The notes under the pieces: model-generated
What the model was told of the DNA's origin: nothing
Databases searched by the model: none
What the model saw: the letters and a program-made list of their open reading frames with translations, nothing else
Source: Saccharibacillus sp. O23
Lineage (GTDB): Bacteria; Bacillota; Bacilli; Paenibacillales; Paenibacillaceae
Direction: 5' to 3'
DNA length: 64,000 nucleotides
NCBI RefSeq assembly: GCF_002205895.1
Contig: NZ_NJDE01000005.1
Location: 21,726-85,725, forward strand
In this document: one piece after another, positions 35,127 to 44,389 of the stretch
Layout of the letters: every line of letters starts with the position of its first letter
Position numbering within the stretch: position 1 is the first letter of the stretch
Translations under genes and position numbers: made by a program

Positions 35127-35160
35127 CCAACTTGTTTAGTTGGTATATAAAATCTAAAAT
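35127..35160 (+). promoter_or_regulatory. Candidate promoter and operator of the monooxygenase operon
   Basis: -35 TTGTTT (35132-35137) and -10 TAAAAT (35155-35160) have a 17-bp spacer. A palindrome CCAACT-N5-AGTTGG (35127-35143) overlaps the -35. It lies in AT-rich DNA between the divergent AraC gene and the operon. Confidence 0.5.
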
Positions 35161-35203
35161 TTTAAATACAAAAATATAAAACAAGCGGGAAGGCGGGATC
35201 GTG

Positions 35204-36409
35204 ATGGCGGGAGAAGGAAGCGGCAAACGGGAGATCGAATTCGGATGGTTTTTGCCCACGGCGGGAGACGGACGTTATGTGGGCGTAGCGCCCGAGCGTC
35301 CGGCGACGCTGGAGTATCTGACGGAGGTCGCGCAGACGGCGGAGCAGGCGGGCTTCGAATTCGTGTTGATTCCGACCGGCGGACCGTGTTTGGACGCTTG
35401 GGTCGTCGGTTCCGCGGTCATGAGCCGGACGACGACGCTGCGGCCGCTTGTGGCGGTGCGTCCGGGCTTGACCGCTCCGGTACTGTCGGCGCGCATGGGC
35501 GCGGCGCTGGACCAGCTCTCCGGCGGACGGGCGATGATCAACGTGGTGACCGGCAGTTCCGTGCAGGATCTCGAAGAACTGGGCGATCCGCTGGCGCATT
35601 CGCACGATGAGCGTTACGAACGGGCGGATGAATATCTGGACGTGATGAAGCGGGCTTGGGCGAACGGCGATAAGCCGCAGGCTTCGGAATTCGCCGAAGC
35701 TTCGGGTACGGACGGACAAGGTGCGGCTGTCGCGGCGCCGGAACCGTTCCGAGGCAAGCATTACGCGTTCGAGCGCGCGTCGGGTTCGCCGCGAACCGTG
35801 CAGAACCCGCATCCGCCGTTCTATCTGGGCGGCAGTTCGGAAGGCGCGAAGCGGGTCGCGATCCGTCACGCGGACACGTTCCTGATGTGGGGCGAGCCGC
35901 ATGCTTGGATCGAAGAGCAGATCGCGGAGATCGAAGCGCTGCGCCAAGCATACGAGCAGGAAACCGGCAAGCCGCGCGACCTGCGTTACGGACTACGCGC
36001 GCAGGTGCTCGTTCGCGATACGGAAGAAGAAGCGTGGACGGCGGCCCGGGAGATCATCAGCAAAGTCTCGCCGGAAGCGATCGAGCGCGCGGAAAAAGAA
36101 TTCGCCGCCACCGACGCGACCAACCAACGCCGGCAGAACGAGCTGCGCGAGCTGTCCAAAGCGGAACAGTTCGTCGTCGGACCGAATCTGTGGACGGGGC
36201 TGTCGGTCGTCCGCTCGGGCGGCGCGATCCTGATCGTCGGCACGGCCGACCAAGTGTCGCAGCGGTTGATCGAATACGCCGAACTCGGCGTATCCACGTT
36301 CATTCTGTCCGGTTATCCGCATCTCGAAGAAGCAGAGATCTTCGGGCGGGAAGCGCTGCCGCTGTTCAAACAAAAATGGGCAAACATTCAGAAGGAGGTC
36401 GTGCGATGA
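35204..36409 (+). CDS. LLM-class FMNH2-dependent monooxygenase, SsuD/SQ-monooxygenase-like
   Basis: About 401-residue bacterial luciferase-like TIM barrel. FGWFLPTAGDGRYVG at the start, GGPCLDAWVVGSAVMSRT, VAVRPGLTAPVLSARMGAALDQLSGGR, INVVTG and HERYERADEYLDVMKRAW are the SsuD signature blocks. SsuD-type enzymes cleave C-S bonds of alkanesulfonates with reduced flavin and O2. GTG 35201 and ATG 35204 compete; I choose ATG. It overlaps the sugar-binding protein gene by four bases. No flavin reductase is adjacent. Linkage to a sugar importer suggests a sulfonated sugar such as sulfoquinovose as substrate, which is inference. Confidence 0.88.
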   Translation: MAGEGSGKREIEFGWFLPTAGDGRYVGVAPERPATLEYLTEVAQTAEQAGFEFVLIPTGGPCLDAWVVGSAVMSRTTTLRPLVAVRPGLTAPVLSARMGAALDQLSGGRAMINVVTGSSVQDLEELGDPLAHSHDERYERADEYLDVMKRAWANGDKPQASEFAEASGTDGQGAAVAAPEPFRGKHYAFERASGSPRTVQNPHPPFYLGGSSEGAKRVAIRHADTFLMWGEPHAWIEEQIAEIEALRQAYEQETGKPRDLRYGLRAQVLVRDTEEEAWTAAREIISKVSPEAIERAEKEFAATDATNQRRQNELRELSKAEQFVVGPNLWTGLSVVRSGGAILIVGTADQVSQRLIEYAELGVSTFILSGYPHLEEAEIFGREALPLFKQKWANIQKEVVR

Positions 36410-37683
36410 CGGGAACAGGAAAGTCCGGGAAAAAGCTTCGCTATATGTTGGCATCGGGGGCGCTTGCGCTGACGGCGGTGCTCTCCGCCTGCGGAGGCGG
36501 CGGTTCCGGTTCCGCGTCTTCGGACGGCAGCGTGACGATCAACTTCCTGCATTGGCGCGGCGAAGACGTGAAAACGCTGGATACGATCATCGACAAGTTC
36601 GAGCAGGCCAACCCGAAGATCAAAGTCGAGATGCAGACGCTGCCGTCGGACCAGTACCAATCGACGGCGCAGGCCAAATTGTCCGACGGCTCGGTCGGCG
36701 ACGTGTTCGCTTCGTTCCCGGGCGCGCAGTTCGACGCGCTGTCCAAAGCCGGCGTATTCGCCGACTTGAGCGGATCTTCGTGGCTCAAGAGCTTCAACGC
36801 CGACCTGATCGCCGCCGGGCAGCAGGACGGCAAGCAGCTCGCCGTGCCGTATCAGCTCGTCTACAACGATCCGATCTATAACGTCAAGCTGTTCGAGAAA
36901 TACGGCTTGACGCCGCCGAAGGACTGGGAAGGCTTCTTGGCGCTCTGCCAGAAGCTCAAAGACAACGGCATCATCCCGATCGCGTTCGCGGGCGCGGATA
37001 TCGGTCCGGGCCAATTCATGAACACGATGGTCATGAACAACGAGCCGAGCGAAGACATCTTCGAGAAGGTCGAAGCGGGCGAAGCCAAGCTGACCGACGA
37101 ATGGTGGGTCAAGACGCTGACCCAGATCAAAGAACTGAACGACAAAGGCTATTTCCAACCCGACGCGCTCGGCACCAAAGACGCGGCCGCAGGCGCTTTG
37201 TTTATTCAGGAGAAAGCGGGCATGCTCGCCAGCGGTTCGTATCAGCTCGCGCAGAACGCGGCGCAGAACCCGAATCTCGAGCAGGGTCTGCTCGCGCCGA
37301 TCACCGTGAGCGCGGGCGAAGCCAAATACGAAGGCGTGCATACCAGCACGTTCATGCTGGCCGTGAACAGCAAATCCAAACATCCGGAGGAAGCGAAGAA
37401 ATTCCTCGAATATCTGAGCCAACCGGACGTGGCGGGCGAATACGCCAACGCGACGGGACAGAACGTCACGGTGGACGGCGTATCGTACACCAGCCCCGAG
37501 CTGAAAGTCGCCGAAGCGTGGACGAGCAAGAAGACGCTGTTCCAACCGCGCTTCACGATCAAGAACGGCGATAACCAAAAAGCCGTGACCAACTCGATTC
37601 AGGCCGTGCTGGGAGGCGCTTCGCCGGAGGAAGCGGCGCAGGAAGCCCAAGCGGTCATCGATCAGAATCTGAGCAAGTCGTGA
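36406..37683 (+). CDS. Sugar-type ABC substrate-binding lipoprotein
   Basis: 425-residue family-1 extracellular solute-binding protein. The lipobox LSAC falls about residue 30 and is followed by a Gly/Ser linker. VTINFLHWRGEDVKTLDTIIDKFEQANPKIKVE and the C-terminal KKFLEYLSQPDVAGEYANATG are typical of CUT1 oligosaccharide/sugar binding proteins. The ATG overlaps the monooxygenase stop (ATGA) behind GAAGGAGG. Two permease genes follow, but no ATPase, as is normal for Bacillota importers that share MsmX. Confidence 0.93.
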   Translation: MTGTGKSGKKLRYMLASGALALTAVLSACGGGGSGSASSDGSVTINFLHWRGEDVKTLDTIIDKFEQANPKIKVEMQTLPSDQYQSTAQAKLSDGSVGDVFASFPGAQFDALSKAGVFADLSGSSWLKSFNADLIAAGQQDGKQLAVPYQLVYNDPIYNVKLFEKYGLTPPKDWEGFLALCQKLKDNGIIPIAFAGADIGPGQFMNTMVMNNEPSEDIFEKVEAGEAKLTDEWWVKTLTQIKELNDKGYFQPDALGTKDAAAGALFIQEKAGMLASGSYQLAQNAAQNPNLEQGLLAPITVSAGEAKYEGVHTSTFMLAVNSKSKHPEEAKKFLEYLSQPDVAGEYANATGQNVTVDGVSYTSPELKVAEAWTSKKTLFQPRFTIKNGDNQKAVTNSIQAVLGGASPEEAAQEAQAVIDQNLSKS

Positions 37684-37702
37684 GCCGGAGCCTAGCCTGC
37701 CT

Positions 37703-38587
37703 ATGAACCTCAAAAGAATGAAACATAAGCGTGCCTTGTGGCTGTTCCTGCTGCCGGGCACGCTGCTGTATCTGTTCCTGTTCGCGTATCCGACGCTCTC
37801 GGGACTCTTCTATTCCTTCACCGACTGGGACGGCGTCTCCGATTCGTACCGGATGGTCGGGCTGGACAATTACAAAGACAGCTTCGACAGTCTGGTCTTC
37901 CGCAAGACGCTGCTGAACAACGTCAAGTTCATGCTCAGCGTCGTCATTGTCCAGACGATCGTCTCGCTGGTACTGGCGATGCTGCTGTCCCGCAATACGC
38001 GAACGCGCGTCTTCCTGCGCGCGCTCTATTTCCTGCCGGCGATCCTGTCGTCGGTCTCGGTCGGCTTGATCTGGTCGTTCGTCTACGATCCGACGATCGG
38101 CATGCTCAATCTGGGCCTGCGCGGAGCCGGACTGGACGGCTTGGCGCAGAACTGGATCGGCGATCGGCATATCGCCCTGTACGCGATCGCGGCCGTGCAG
38201 GTCTGGGCGCATGCCGGCCAGATGATGATCGTGTTCATCGCCGGGCTTCAGGCGATCCCGGCCGAACTGTACGAGTCGGCGCGCATCGACGGCGGCAGCC
38301 GCTGGCAGCTGTTCCGGCATATCACATGGCCGCTGCTCGCGCCGGCTTCGGCAATCGTCATCGCGTATACGACGATCCAATCGTTCAAAGCGTTCGACCT
38401 GATCTTCGTCATGACGGACGGAGGACCGAACAACGCGACCGAGATTCTGTCGACGTACATCTATCACGCGGCGTTCGGCAATTACAAATTCGGTCTGGCT
38501 TCGGCCGGCTCGATGATCTTCTTGGTCGTCTTGGCCGTGCTGACGTATTTGCAATTCAAAGCGCTGCGGACGGACCGCGCGGTCTGA
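37703..38587 (+). CDS. Sugar ABC permease (MalF/UgpA type)
   Basis: 294 residues, six TM segments. The EAA loop is ESARIDGGSRWQLFRHITWP, which couples to the ATPase. The N-terminus MKHKRALWLFLLPGTLLYLFLFAYPTLSG is typical of UgpA-like subunits. It starts 19 bp after the binding protein. It forms a heterodimer with the next gene product. Confidence 0.92.
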   Translation: MNLKRMKHKRALWLFLLPGTLLYLFLFAYPTLSGLFYSFTDWDGVSDSYRMVGLDNYKDSFDSLVFRKTLLNNVKFMLSVVIVQTIVSLVLAMLLSRNTRTRVFLRALYFLPAILSSVSVGLIWSFVYDPTIGMLNLGLRGAGLDGLAQNWIGDRHIALYAIAAVQVWAHAGQMMIVFIAGLQAIPAELYESARIDGGSRWQLFRHITWPLLAPASAIVIAYTTIQSFKAFDLIFVMTDGGPNNATEILSTYIYHAAFGNYKFGLASAGSMIFLVVLAVLTYLQFKALRTDRAV

Positions 38588-38638
38588 TACGGATACAGGC
38601 CGCGCGGCCGCTATTCCGAGCGGCAGAAAGGAGAACGT

Positions 38639-39454
38639 ATGGCTTTCAAATGGCTGGGACGGCTGCTCGTGCTGCTCTACGCGGCGATCATCGCCGCGCC
38701 GCTCTACTTCGTGCTGATCTCGGCGTTCAAGCCGAACACGGCTTTCTTCGCCGACCCGCTCGGCTGGCCGAAGCCGCTGACGCTGGAGAATTTCTCGGCG
38801 CTGTTCGAGCAGCAGCCGATGCTGCGCTATTTCGGCAACAGCACACTCGTGACGCTGGGCACGGTAGCGCTCGATCTGCTGCTCGGCAGCCTGATCGCCT
38901 ACGCGATCGTGCGTTTCGGCGGACGGATCGGCGCGTTTTTCTTCGCGCTGTACGCCGCCGGCCTGATCGTGCCGACGCAGGTCAATATGCTGCCGCTGTA
39001 TTCGCTGGTTCGCAAGCTCGGCTGGTCCGACCATCTGCTCGGTCTGGTGGTCGTATCGGTGGCGCTGTTCCTGCCGCTGACCGTGTTCATGCTGACGGGC
39101 TTCATGCGTTCGCTGAGCCGCGAAGTGCTCGAAGCGGGCAGCATCGACGGCGCAAGCGAATGGCGGCTGTTCGCGCGGATCGCGATTCCGCTGTCCGCGC
39201 CCGCGCTGTCGGCGTGCGCCACGTTCCTGTTCGTGATGTCGTGGAACGATCTGCTCATGCCGATGCTGCTGATCAACGGCAATTCGAAGCTGACGCTGCC
39301 GCTCGCGCTCATGCAGTTCCGAGGCGAATACGTGACGAATTATACGACGCTGCTCGCCGGAGTCGTGCTGTCGGCGGTTCCGATGGTGGTGCTGTTCCTG
39401 TTCTTGCAGCGGTATTTTATCGCGGGCATGACGGCGGGAGCGATCAAAGGATGA
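38639..39454 (+). CDS. Sugar ABC permease (MalG/UgpE type)
   Basis: 271 residues, six TM segments, with EAA loop EAGSIDGASEWRLFARIAIP and the family C-terminus YFIAGMTAGAIKG. Ribosome binding site AAAGGAG precedes ATG 38639. It is the last gene of the operon, followed at once by a perfect hairpin terminator. No sulfoquinovosidase, isomerase or flavin reductase follows, so the pathway is incomplete here. Confidence 0.92.
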   Translation: MAFKWLGRLLVLLYAAIIAAPLYFVLISAFKPNTAFFADPLGWPKPLTLENFSALFEQQPMLRYFGNSTLVTLGTVALDLLLGSLIAYAIVRFGGRIGAFFFALYAAGLIVPTQVNMLPLYSLVRKLGWSDHLLGLVVVSVALFLPLTVFMLTGFMRSLSREVLEAGSIDGASEWRLFARIAIPLSAPALSACATFLFVMSWNDLLMPMLLINGNSKLTLPLALMQFRGEYVTNYTTLLAGVVLSAVPMVVLFLFLQRYFIAGMTAGAIKG

Positions 39455-39466
39455 ATAGGGTGACCG

Positions 39467-39493
39467 AAGGCCTTCTGCGAAGAAGGCCTTTTT
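39467..39493 (+). terminator. Terminator of the monooxygenase/importer operon
   Basis: Perfect 10-bp stem AAGGCCTTCT (39467-39476) / AGAAGGCCTT (39481-39490) with a 4-nt loop, then T's. Confidence 0.88.
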
Positions 39494-39580
39494 GCCGTCC
39501 GCACAAGTCACGTAGGCGAGAGCGGCGAGCCGACTCCGAGAGAACCCCGTTTCCGTAGCCGTAGGAAGGAAGCAGCTTCG

Positions 39581-39774
39581 CTAACGGATCGTCGATTCCT
39601 TAGAACCGCCAAACGACCCTTGTGGAGATTCTAACGGATCATAGATTCTTTAGCCGTTCGATTCTCCTCCTTTTCGGCTCAAAAACCGTCTGTTTTGATT
39701 CTAAGCGTAATCTGGATCCGTTAAAATTTCAAAACCGCTCCAAATGCCCGCTAAGCGTCACCTCGATCCGTTAG
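39581..39774. repeat. Four-unit intergenic palindrome element, family A, copy 2
   Basis: Units at 39581-39603, 39631-39653 (forward: CTAACGGATC...TTAG) and 39701-39724, 39751-39774 (inverted: CTAAGCGT...GATCCGTTA). Start spacing is 50/70/50 bp and total length 194 bp. It lies between the importer terminator and the metallophosphoesterase promoter. The remainder of 39455-40026 carries no gene that I can see. Confidence 0.88.
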
Positions 39775-40026
39775 AAACCAAACGTTGATCGGATTCCGTG
39801 CGGACGAAATCGCAGCGGCTGCTTAAGGAGCAAAGTTTGCGGAGAAAAGTCGGCGGCGAATAGAAAAAGCGAGCAAACGGCGTCTGCGGAATAGGGAGAG
39901 AATCGGAACTTTAACGTGTCAGGAACGGCCCTTCGCTCGACTTCTAGTTCGCCGGCTTCGTATAATGGAAAGAAAAACGTTTGCGGCGCATCGAAACGCA
40001 AACGGTGCCGGAGAGGAGCATGAGGT

Positions 40027-41142
40027 TTGGTTATCCGCATCATCATTTCGCTGCTCGTGTATCATGCTTTTCTCTACTATATAGGCTGGAATCTGTGGAA
40101 AGGGATCAAAGCGTTCCGGCCGAATCTTGGGAAACGTTGGTTGTTCGCGTTGTCGGCGGTGCTGCTGCTCGCGGCGTGGTCGATGGCTTTCCGCTTCATC
40201 TTCAGCGAATACGCATGGGCGCATTGGGTCGGCGGCGTCTGGCTGTCGTTCGCTTACCTGATGGTGCTTATTCTGCCCGCGACGAATCTCGCCGTGCTAC
40301 TGCTGCGTCTGATCAAGCGGATCGACCGCCGCCGATTGACGCAGAGCATGACGATCATCGCAGCCGTGCTTACGCTGGCGGTAGGCGGAGTCGGCATCCA
40401 TAATGCTTACAGCCCCGTGGTCCGCGAGTATTCGATCACGATCGACAAGCCGGCGCTGGACGGACGCCAAAAAATGAAGATCGTCATGGCGACGGACCTG
40501 CATTTCGGCGCGCTGTCCGGTCCTTCCCACGCCAAGCGGCTCGTTCGCATGATCAACGCGCAGCAGCCGGATCTGGTGCTGTTCCCCGGCGATCTGGTGG
40601 ACGACGATATCGTGCAGTACGTCAAACAGGGCATTCCGGAGATTCTGCGCGGGATCCAGACTCCGGTCTATGCTTCGCTCGGCAATCACGACCGGCTGGA
40701 AGCGGGCGATACGACGCTGATCCGGACGCTGGAAGACAGCGGGATGAACGTGCTGTACGACGATGTCGTCAGCGAAGGTCTGCCGGTGACGTTGATCGGG
40801 CGCAAAGACCGCACCGATCCCGCTCGTATGTCGGTAGCTCAACTGGTCGCGGAAGCGAACCCGGCGTCGCCGCTCATTTTGCTGGATCACCAGCCGTACG
40901 ATCTCGATCTGGCGGCGCAAGCGGGCATCGATCTGGAAGTATCCGGGCATACGCACCGCGGCCAGATCTTCCCGGCGAACTTTATCACGAACCGGATCTA
41001 CGAGAACGACTGGGGTTATCTGCGAGAAGGCAAGATGGATTCGATCGTGACGTCCGGCTACGGCTTCTGGGGCCTTCCACTGCGTACGAATTCGCGGTCG
41101 GAGTTGGTCGTGATCGACGTGCGTTTCGCGGGCGGCCAATAA
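40027..41142 (+). CDS. Membrane-anchored calcineurin-like metallophosphoesterase
   Basis: 371 residues: four N-terminal TM segments (about 1-125), then a metallophosphoesterase domain with DLHFG, GDLVDDD, GNHD and GHTHRGQ, the complete metal-ligand set. It resembles the YkuE/YaeI-type phosphoesterase group (lipid or nucleotide substrates). The start is TTG 40027, eight bases after GGAGAGGAG; an ATG at 40020 is in another frame. Monocistronic. Confidence 0.88.
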   Translation: MVIRIIISLLVYHAFLYYIGWNLWKGIKAFRPNLGKRWLFALSAVLLLAAWSMAFRFIFSEYAWAHWVGGVWLSFAYLMVLILPATNLAVLLLRLIKRIDRRRLTQSMTIIAAVLTLAVGGVGIHNAYSPVVREYSITIDKPALDGRQKMKIVMATDLHFGALSGPSHAKRLVRMINAQQPDLVLFPGDLVDDDIVQYVKQGIPEILRGIQTPVYASLGNHDRLEAGDTTLIRTLEDSGMNVLYDDVVSEGLPVTLIGRKDRTDPARMSVAQLVAEANPASPLILLDHQPYDLDLAAQAGIDLEVSGHTHRGQIFPANFITNRIYENDWGYLREGKMDSIVTSGYGFWGLPLRTNSRSELVVIDVRFAGGQ

Positions 41143-41160
41143 ACGTTGATAAGCTTATTT

Positions 41161-41205
41161 AAAAGCAAGCTGGATTCCCATCGGAATTCCGCTTGCTTTT
41201 CTTTT
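41161..41205 (+). terminator. Terminator of the metallophosphoesterase gene
   Basis: AAAAGCAAGC (41161-41170) pairs with GCTTGCTTTT (41191-41200); an inner imperfect GGATTCC/GGAATTCC stem and T-rich tail complete it. Confidence 0.85.
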
Positions 41206-41325
41206 TGTGTAGATGACGGATCGTGGGCGACGTGCGGGGCGATTAGCTTGCTCACGGATTATTCATTTTTTGGCAGGAAGAAAAAGGATTGAGCATGCTA
41301 ACATAAGTAGCAATGGAGGATACTT

Positions 41326-42912
41326 ATGAGAAATATCCTGTTGAGCCTCAAAAAACCGATAGCCTTTGAAATTGTCAGCGAGTTATTAGGCACGATATGT
41401 TTAGCCAGCATCCCATATTTGAATAAGATTCTGATTGACGGGATTACGCACTTCGGCGTCTGGGACATTTTGCGTCTGGCGGTCTGTGTGACATTGCTAT
41501 GGGGAGGACATATCTTTTCTAGTTATATCTCGCAGATCTACAGTTGGCAGAGTGCTATTTGATTCGAGAATACGCTTAAGAAAAAGTATTTCTGGAAAAT
41601 CAGCGAATTCAGCTATGGCGAGTTCAGTCAACATCGAGTAGGCGAGTATTTATCCAAATTAAGCAATGATATTACCATGCTGGAGCAAAATTATTTAACG
41701 CCGTTGAAAGCTCTGATCAAGTCCACGATTTCTATTGTCGTGTACGCGGTCGTCATCATTCATGTCGTCAACTTTTCTTTTTTTGCCGTCTTGTTCGCCT
41801 TATCCGTTCTCACGGTATGTACCCCCAGAATAATGAGAAGCCGTTTATCGTCAGCTAATAAGGCCTATATGAAAAAAGCAGGGATATACACGGACAAAGT
41901 GAAAGATTTATTAACGGGTTTCACCTTGATGAACAGGAAGACACGAACAAGTTTCAATCGAGAAAATGCCAGAGTCGTGGACACCTTATCAGCAAGCCGA
42001 ATGAAGTATGGCAAAGCGAAGGTCATGTCCATTGTGCTGTCAGGCAGCGCGATTACTCTCGTTGATATTGCGGTCTTCATCATGGTCGGGATTCTGCTGT
42101 TGAACGGACAGTTTTCGATCGGCATAGCGGTAGCCTGCTTCGCATATACGCAGAGCTTTGTTGAACCGGTTCGAGAGATTTTATACGATGTGAACGCGAT
42201 TCATTCTGTCGGCAACATCAAGGCGGAAATCGAACAAGTGCTGGCTAAACAAACGCAAGCGCTGGAAGAAATGGACGCTGCACAGGGTTCGATTCGTCTT
42301 CGGAACGTGACCGCGCATCGGAGCCATGCAGCAGCGACATTCAACTACGAATTCGCGATCGGCAAAAAGTATGTCATTACCGGAGAGAGCGGTACAGGCA
42401 AATCGACTCTGCTTGGCATCATAGGGGGATTGATTACCGATTACGAGGGAAGCGTAGATCTGGACGGAGCGAACCTGAAAAATATTCACGCCCAATCGCT
42501 CATCACCTTGAACGGTCAAAATGAACATATTTTTGCCGAGAGCTTTCAAGAAAACGTGACGTTATTCGGGACTTACCCGTTCGACGAGCAGCGCCTGCAT
42601 CGCATTTTCGGAGCAAGCTCTATTTTCCATAAGATCAAGACCAGCTCGGACTGTCAAAATCTAAGCGGAGGGGAGCAGCAGATCGTAAGATTCTGTAGAC
42701 AGATTCTTCAGGATAAGCCGATCGTTCTAATGGACGAATCCTTTTCGGCGATCGATCTGGAGAACAGGCGCTGTATCTATCAAGAGTTGCTGCGGCAAAA
42801 GAACAAAACGCTGATTTATGTGACCCACGAGATTTACGATGAATTTTTAAGTCATTTCGACCACGTGATCCGTATGGAATCCAACGTGCAGCTTCGGCAG
42901 GCAAACGGCTAA
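41326..42912 (+). pseudogene. ABC exporter split by one in-frame TGA
   Basis: A single frame of 529 codons encodes a complete exporter half-transporter: membrane domain, then Walker A GESGTGKST, signature LSGGEQQ, Walker B IVLMDESFSAID and H-loop THE. TGA at 41560-41562 interrupts it after 78 residues; the frame resumes directly with FENTLKKKYFWKISEF, so no indel is involved. A single C-to-T change from CGA (Arg) would explain it. ATG 41326 has the site GGAGG. The downstream part has an in-frame ATG at 41677, but that would lose the first membrane helices. GC content is lower than in the neighbours, hinting at transfer. Either a recent pseudogene or an error in the sequence. Confidence 0.85.
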
Positions 42913-42930
42913 TCTTCTGGCTGAATATGA

Positions 42931-42973
42931 AAAAGACCTATCCATGAAGGGATTCATGAATAGGTCTTTTTTT
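42931..42973. terminator. Bidirectional terminator between ABC pseudogene and mtlD
   Basis: AAAAGACCTAT (42931-42941) pairs with ATAGGTCTTTT (42960-42970), with an inner CATGAA/TTCATG stem, followed by T7. Confidence 0.88.
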
Positions 42974-42998
42974 GAGCAAACCGTTGGACAATCCTCGC

Positions 42999-44147
42999 TT
43001 AGTTCTTCAACGACTCGTAAGCATCCGCGATCTTCGCGTTTTCCCCGCTGTCTTCGGTGAAGCCGGTCGCTTCGGCGATAGCGGCTTCGAGGCCTTTTTC
43101 CTGAATGGAGGCTTGAAGCTCGACGGACTGCTTGTCTTCCGGGTTGTCGTAGTGCAGAGCGGCGGCGATGCCGGTCAGCAGGTTGTCGATCGGCAGATCA
43201 AGACCCAGCGCCATACGGGCCGGACCGCTCAGACGGTCGTTCGGGCCCAGTTTGCGCAGCGGTTCGCGGCCGACGCGGCTGACATCGTCGTTCAGGTACG
43301 GATTGCGGAAACGTTTCTCGATCTTATCGATGTATTTGGCATGTTCGCCCGCGTCGAAGCCGTGCTCTTTGACCAGCGCCGCTCCGCTTTCTTCCATCGC
43401 GCCGCGTACGACCGTACGAACGGATTCGTCTTCGATCGCTTTGTCGACGGTCGGCAGGCCTTTGAGGTAGCCGAGGTAAGCCGTGATCGCGTGGCCCGTG
43501 TTGAGGGTGTACAGCTTGCGCTGCACGTAAGCGACCAGCGTGTCGGTCAGCTTCATGCCTTCGATCGTCGGCACGCCGCCTTTGAACGCCGGTTCTTCGA
43601 CGATCCATTCGTAGAACGATTCCACGCCTACGTCGAGCAGGTTGTCGCCTTTGAACGGCGGCACGATGCGGTCGACGGAGCAGTTCGGGAAGCCGACATG
43701 CTCGTCCGCGTAAGCTTTGGCTTCATCGGACAGATGCGCGTACACTTGTTCCTTGAGATGCGAGCTTGCGCCCACCATGTTTTCGCAGGCGATGATGTTC
43801 AAGAAACCGGAGCCGGACTTGGCGCGTTCTTCCAGACCCGCCGCGATGTTGACCGCGATAAATTTAAGGACGTTCGGGCCGACGGCCGTCGTGATGATCT
43901 CGGCTTCGATGATATGCTGCGACAGCTCGGGGCTGCTGGACAGTACGCCGGACACGCCGGTTACCGGAATCTCGCGTTTGTCGAGGTCAAGAATATGGAT
44001 GGTGTATCCGTGCTTTTCGTTCAGTTCGTTGATCATCGCTTCGTTGACGTCGGCGAAGACCAGCTCGTAACCTGCTTCGACGAGCAATGCTCCGATAAAA
44101 CCGCGACCGATATTGCCGGCACCGAATTGAATCGCTTTTTTGGACAT
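42999..44147 (-). CDS. mtlD: Mannitol-1-phosphate 5-dehydrogenase
   Basis: 382 residues. The N-terminal AIQFGAGNIGRGFIG is the Rossmann NAD-binding motif of this enzyme, and the C-terminal domain has the polyol dehydrogenase core (YVQRKLYTLNTGHAITAYLGY with the catalytic Lys/Asn/His region). It oxidises mannitol-1-phosphate, delivered by the PTS, to fructose-6-phosphate. ATG 44147 follows GGAGGTCC. It lies 242 bp after mtlA with a hairpin between them, so its level may differ from mtlA. Confidence 0.95.
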   Translation of the reverse strand: MSKKAIQFGAGNIGRGFIGALLVEAGYELVFADVNEAMINELNEKHGYTIHILDLDKREIPVTGVSGVLSSSPELSQHIIEAEIITTAVGPNVLKFIAVNIAAGLEERAKSGSGFLNIIACENMVGASSHLKEQVYAHLSDEAKAYADEHVGFPNCSVDRIVPPFKGDNLLDVGVESFYEWIVEEPAFKGGVPTIEGMKLTDTLVAYVQRKLYTLNTGHAITAYLGYLKGLPTVDKAIEDESVRTVVRGAMEESGAALVKEHGFDAGEHAKYIDKIEKRFRNPYLNDDVSRVGREPLRKLGPNDRLSGPARMALGLDLPIDNLLTGIAAALHYDNPEDKQSVELQASIQEKGLEAAIAEATGFTEDSGENAKIADAYESLKN

Positions 44148-44334
44148 GATAAAGGACCTCCGCTATAAGGAATGGCTCGTTCGGCGGACAGGCCGCCGCG
44201 AACGAGCAGAGTAAGATAAAATTACAGAAGATCGAATCAGAGAACACCAAGCCTCATCTACCATTAAACGCATCGAACTGTAAAATCATGATCCGCCACA
44301 CATTTAAGTGGAGATTTACGAATAAACGCGTGAA

Positions 44335-44367
44335 AGGGAAAGGAAAGAGGGGTTCTTTCCTTTCCCT
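44335..44367 (-). terminator. Intercistronic hairpin between mtlA and mtlD
   Basis: Perfect 14-bp stem AGGGAAAGGAAAGA (44335-44348) / TCTTTCCTTTCCCT (44354-44367). On the minus strand it is followed by only three U's, so it may act as a partial terminator or mRNA stabiliser. Confidence 0.65.
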
Positions 44368-44389
44368 ATTCATCTGTCTAAGGCCGATA

